Origin: Rutidosis leptorrhynchoides | Taxonomy: Eukaryota; Streptophyta; Magnoliopsida; Asterales; Asteraceae | Direction of reading: 5' to 3' | Assembly (NCBI RefSeq): GCF_046630445.1 | Contig: NC_092333.1 | Span: 97,376,001 to 97,440,000, forward strand | DNA: 64,000 nt | Shown here: one piece after another, positions 61,361-64,000 of the stretch | Layout of the letters: every line of letters begins with the position of its first letter | How positions within the stretch are numbered: position 1 is the stretch's first letter | The notes under the pieces: model-generated | Databases searched by the model: none | What the model was told of the DNA's origin: nothing | The model's input: only the letters and a program-made list of their open reading frames with translations | Position numbers and translations under genes: made by a program

Positions 61361-61458
61361 CGGAAAACGTGTCTAGTGTAAAAACTAGCATGACATTTTA
61401 TAAAATCATAAAACGTTTTCACAAGGTCCAATTTTCCCTAAGGATCCAAATTTTTAAA
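61361..61458 (+). other. Conserved noncoding block 2 in the Athila-2 3' region
   Basis: It matches 14356-14450, including AAAAACTAGCATGA and the AAAACGTTTT palindrome. Confidence 0.55.
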
Positions 61459-61656
61459 CCTTAAATCACGAGTTTCATGTTTGTTTCTGTTGTCAGAATT
61501 TCGTTTCGTGTGGTGTGCGTGTGATTCAATAAAAATTGTGTAGTGTGCAAAACTTATTCCATATAGCGTGTGTTTCATTTCGTGTAGTGTGTGTTGTGTG
61601 ATCTAATGTTCAATAAGGAAAAATATGTAATGTTCTAATTCTGTTCAAAGATGTAA

Positions 61657-61694
61657 TTGCTTGAGGACAAGCAACGTTCCAGTGTGGGGTATTT
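61657..61694 (+). other. Hairpin and polypurine tract before the Athila-2 3' LTR
   Basis: TTGCTTGAGGACAAGCAA (61657-61674), then GTGTGGGGTATTTT touching the LTR. Confidence 0.8.
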
Positions 61695-63347
61695 TGATAT
61701 TGCTCTAAACATACATATTATTCGACGCAATATCAGTTATATTTCATCAGCTTTTATCATTTAAAAAGACATTCAACGTATAATATTCAAGAAAAACGAC
61801 AAAAGTGGACAAGAGCTTGCTATTTGAAGAAAAGACGATAAAACGATAGTTTTAATCAAATTTATATCAAGAAAAGTTTATCCGAATGAAAGTACAAGAT
61901 AGATGAAGAAAAGAGTTCAAATGGAAAGTGCCAAGTCAGTACACGTCGATACGAGGTCAACAAAGAACAAACGAAAAAAAATAAAAATATGAAAACTGCA
62001 AGATACCCATACGCGAATCGTGTAGGCTTACACGAAACGCGTAGTTTTTTTAGCCTTACGCGAATCGTGTGACCTTTACACGAAACGCGTAATGTTAGGC
62101 CGAGTTTAATCATTTATCAGATAAGGACGGCTGGCTTTTGAGTTTTAAAACAATTCTTTTGTTGAATTGTGATACAGCAAGGAACCAATTAAGCTCAACT
62201 ACTCCCTTCTATTCATGTTAAATAGGGAGTATGTACAGAGAAGAAAAGAGGAGAACACATACAACATATTATTACTATACATATACTATTGTCATTATTA
62301 TTATCTGTATTATTTTCATTTCAGTTTCAAAGTTCAAATATTAGGATTAGTTTCAAATAGTAAAGGTGTACTGTTCGTGATTAAGGGTGTTATTATTGTA
62401 ATTTTCTACCATTTGAAGTTAATGAAAGTGAAGAATTTTTAGTAAGTTTACTCTGTTAAAATTATCGTTGTTATTATGTTTGCATATCTATATTTTTATG
62501 TTTACCTTAGTGTAATGAATAACTAAATTTCCTTAGTGTTTGTTTAGATGTAGAGCCCCTAGTGAAATGGATCGTTATCAATTGTAAAAGTTAAAATGTA
62601 ACTTTAGTATTTTTAATATTGAGCCTAGTTAAAAGAACCATTATTGTGTAATTAGGTATTTAACCCTTGCCACTTAATTTATTAAATTTAAATAACGAAA
62701 GTTGTTTTTATTTACATAAATTAAGCTTCAACATTAAAAATGATCAAGACGAATTTATGGATAAGTTATTAACACCAATTTAAAAATAAACTTCGGTGGT
62801 TTGGGTAATATCAATAATTATATGATAGTGAAATTGTAAAAAGGGAAACCGTTACGATTTGGGTATTGGCGAAAGTCAAAACTAGGCTAGGTCTCAATTT
62901 AAATACTTAGGGAATAGTAGCTATCTAAAAAGAATCCGATGAAAATTAGATTTATTTTAGTTAGTTGTAACCTTATATTTATTCGGGAAAAAAATATAAA
63001 GTTTATTACTAAAACATTTTAAATAGGGCGTAAACTTAAAACAATCCATGGACCTAGGGGTGACACATTTAAGTAAACACTCCCATTTATCCCATTTATA
63101 TTTATTATAAAAGTATTATTATTATTATTTACGAATTATTATTATAAAATATAAAAGATTATATAAAAATACTTAAAATTCGTACCAGACTGTTTGTCAC
63201 ATCGTATAAGTCATACGCGAAACGCGTATGTATAAGCGAAACTCGTACGCCTGTTTATCAAACTGTACGATCAGATCTACACAATTCGTGTAAGGTTTAA
63301 GATATACGCGATATGCGTATAAATACGCGAAACGCGTAGACAGTAAT
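61695..63347 (+). repeat. Athila-2 3' LTR, interrupted
   Basis: It is co-linear with 47635-49287 of the 5' LTR without length change and under 1% different. Similarity stops abruptly after ACAGTAAT at 63347, where a sequence starting TGATGATG begins. The missing U5 part lies beyond the window. Confidence 0.9.
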
Positions 63348-64000
63348 TGATGATGTAGCGTGAGGGTACGAAATAGTATTATTTTTACTAGGAAATACTA
63401 CAAAATATGACACAAGTTTTATTAATTTACGGATGGGATATACCTAAACCTTGCTACAACACTATAGGCAGTGTACCTAATCGTAGAGTAGTGTAGTTTT
63501 TAGTAAGTCCGGTTCGTTCCACAGGGAGCTAGTGATTACGTACTATATTTTTAACTATATTTATATAAAATATATATAATTATATAAGTAGTAATATTAT
63601 TATAAAAGGGGGGTTTTACCGTTTAATGACCGGTTTGTCGATTCTATATTTTAAGCGTAAAGATAAATGACGATAATTAAAGTGCGTAAAATAATGACAA
63701 TAAATAAAATGACAGTAAATAAAATTGCGAGTAATAAAATGACAGTAAATAAAGATACGATGAGAAATATAATAAAAGAATTATGCTTATTTAAACTTCC
63801 GTAATCATGATGTTTGACGTGTTCATTTTAATTTATTACCATGGGTTAATTGTCCTTTGTCCTGGTTTATTTGATACGTCTATCTGGTTTTTGTCCATAA
63901 TAGTCCATCGGTCATAAAAATAAAGTGCGAGTATCCTCGTCAAATTACCCTTATACCCGAAGTCAAATATTCCAACTGATTAAGGATTTAAACTGTGACG
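63348..64000 (-). mobile_element. LTR of another Athila-like element, running off the window
   Basis: Read on the minus strand it ends CTACATCATCA, like the CACATCA ends of Athila LTRs. It contains TCCCTGTGGAACGAACC, matching TCCCTGTGGAACGAATC near the end of the Athila-2 5' LTR. Repeated AAAATGACAGTAAATAAA words lie at 63700-63750. It is inserted in the Athila-2 3' LTR, so it is the youngest layer here. Solo LTR or full element cannot be told. Confidence 0.65.

Larger units (their letters stand above)
47635..63347 (+). mobile_element. Athila-2: Athila-lineage Ty3/gypsy retrotransposon (fossil)
   Basis: About 15.7 kb are visible. Order: 5' LTR (2,377 bp), tRNA-Asp-type primer site, gag-pol, a small extra ORF, motif cluster, predicted leader exon and intron, downstream ORF, conserved noncoding blocks, hairpin and polypurine tract, and a 3' LTR that is cut at 63347 by another element. 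The LTR parts that can be compared are co-linear at an offset of 14,060 bases, and I count about a dozen differences in 1.65 kb (under 1%), so it is young, perhaps a few hundred thousand years. gag-pol has about two breaks and the downstream ORF about one. The right target duplication is outside the window. Confidence 0.92.

Overview
This window is nuclear DNA of a flowering plant. The evidence is a spliced plasma-membrane aquaporin gene, a plant-specific At1g76660-like gene, plant L1-type LINEs, Athila-lineage retrotransposons with a tRNA-Asp-type primer site, and tRNA-derived SINEs. LTRs that begin TGTGACGACCC or TGTTGGTCCC resemble repeats I associate with Asteraceae, so that family is a reasonable but unproven guess. 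Only about 5 kb belongs to recognisable host genes; the rest is layered transposable elements and AT-rich spacer.

Left third (1-28.4 kb). An old L1-type LINE (LINE-A, 1620-19538, + strand) has been split by an LTR element at its left edge, by a 13.6-kb Athila-like element (Athila-1, 2852-16418, duplication GAAAC) and by a second, opposite LINE (LINE-B, 17162-19415, duplication TAGAGGTCATTTAG). Next come tandem repeats, a perfect GC-rich hairpin, a (TA)n tract, and a copia-like solo LTR (21032-26407) that carries a gypsy-like solo LTR (21557-25975, duplication TCTGC). Two fold-back elements with telomere-like loops and two SINEs follow.

Middle (28.4-46.9 kb). This is the host-gene island. A four-exon PIP1 aquaporin (29759-31728, +) and a two-exon At1g76660-like gene (37023-39386, -) converge. 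Between them is a decayed 5' piece of a class XI myosin gene that keeps exon-intron structure, lying beside a Helitron-like terminus. Then follow MITEs, a 76-bp duplication, an LTR fragment of a third Athila family, a decayed coding fragment, and a second gypsy-like solo LTR (42696-45676, duplication CAAAA).

Right third (46.9-64 kb). A second Athila-like element (Athila-2, from 47635) sits in a third fold-back element. Its 3' LTR is interrupted at 63348 by the LTR of yet another Athila-like element on the other strand, which runs off the window.

The most interesting signal is shared Athila architecture. Both long elements have (a) a stem-loop at the outer LTR end, which a third family keeps with paired substitutions; (b) clusters of short near-palindromic GC-rich motifs in the LTR and again just before the downstream ORF, with a different motif in each family; (c) a predicted tiny leader exon, a 0.7-0.8 kb intron and an identical 15-base branch-site block before that ORF; and (d) two conserved noncoding blocks and a second polypurine-like tract before the 3' LTR. 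Athila-2 also has an extra small ORF with a zinc-knuckle-like motif and an arginine-rich stretch. Both elements are broken and are treated as fossils.
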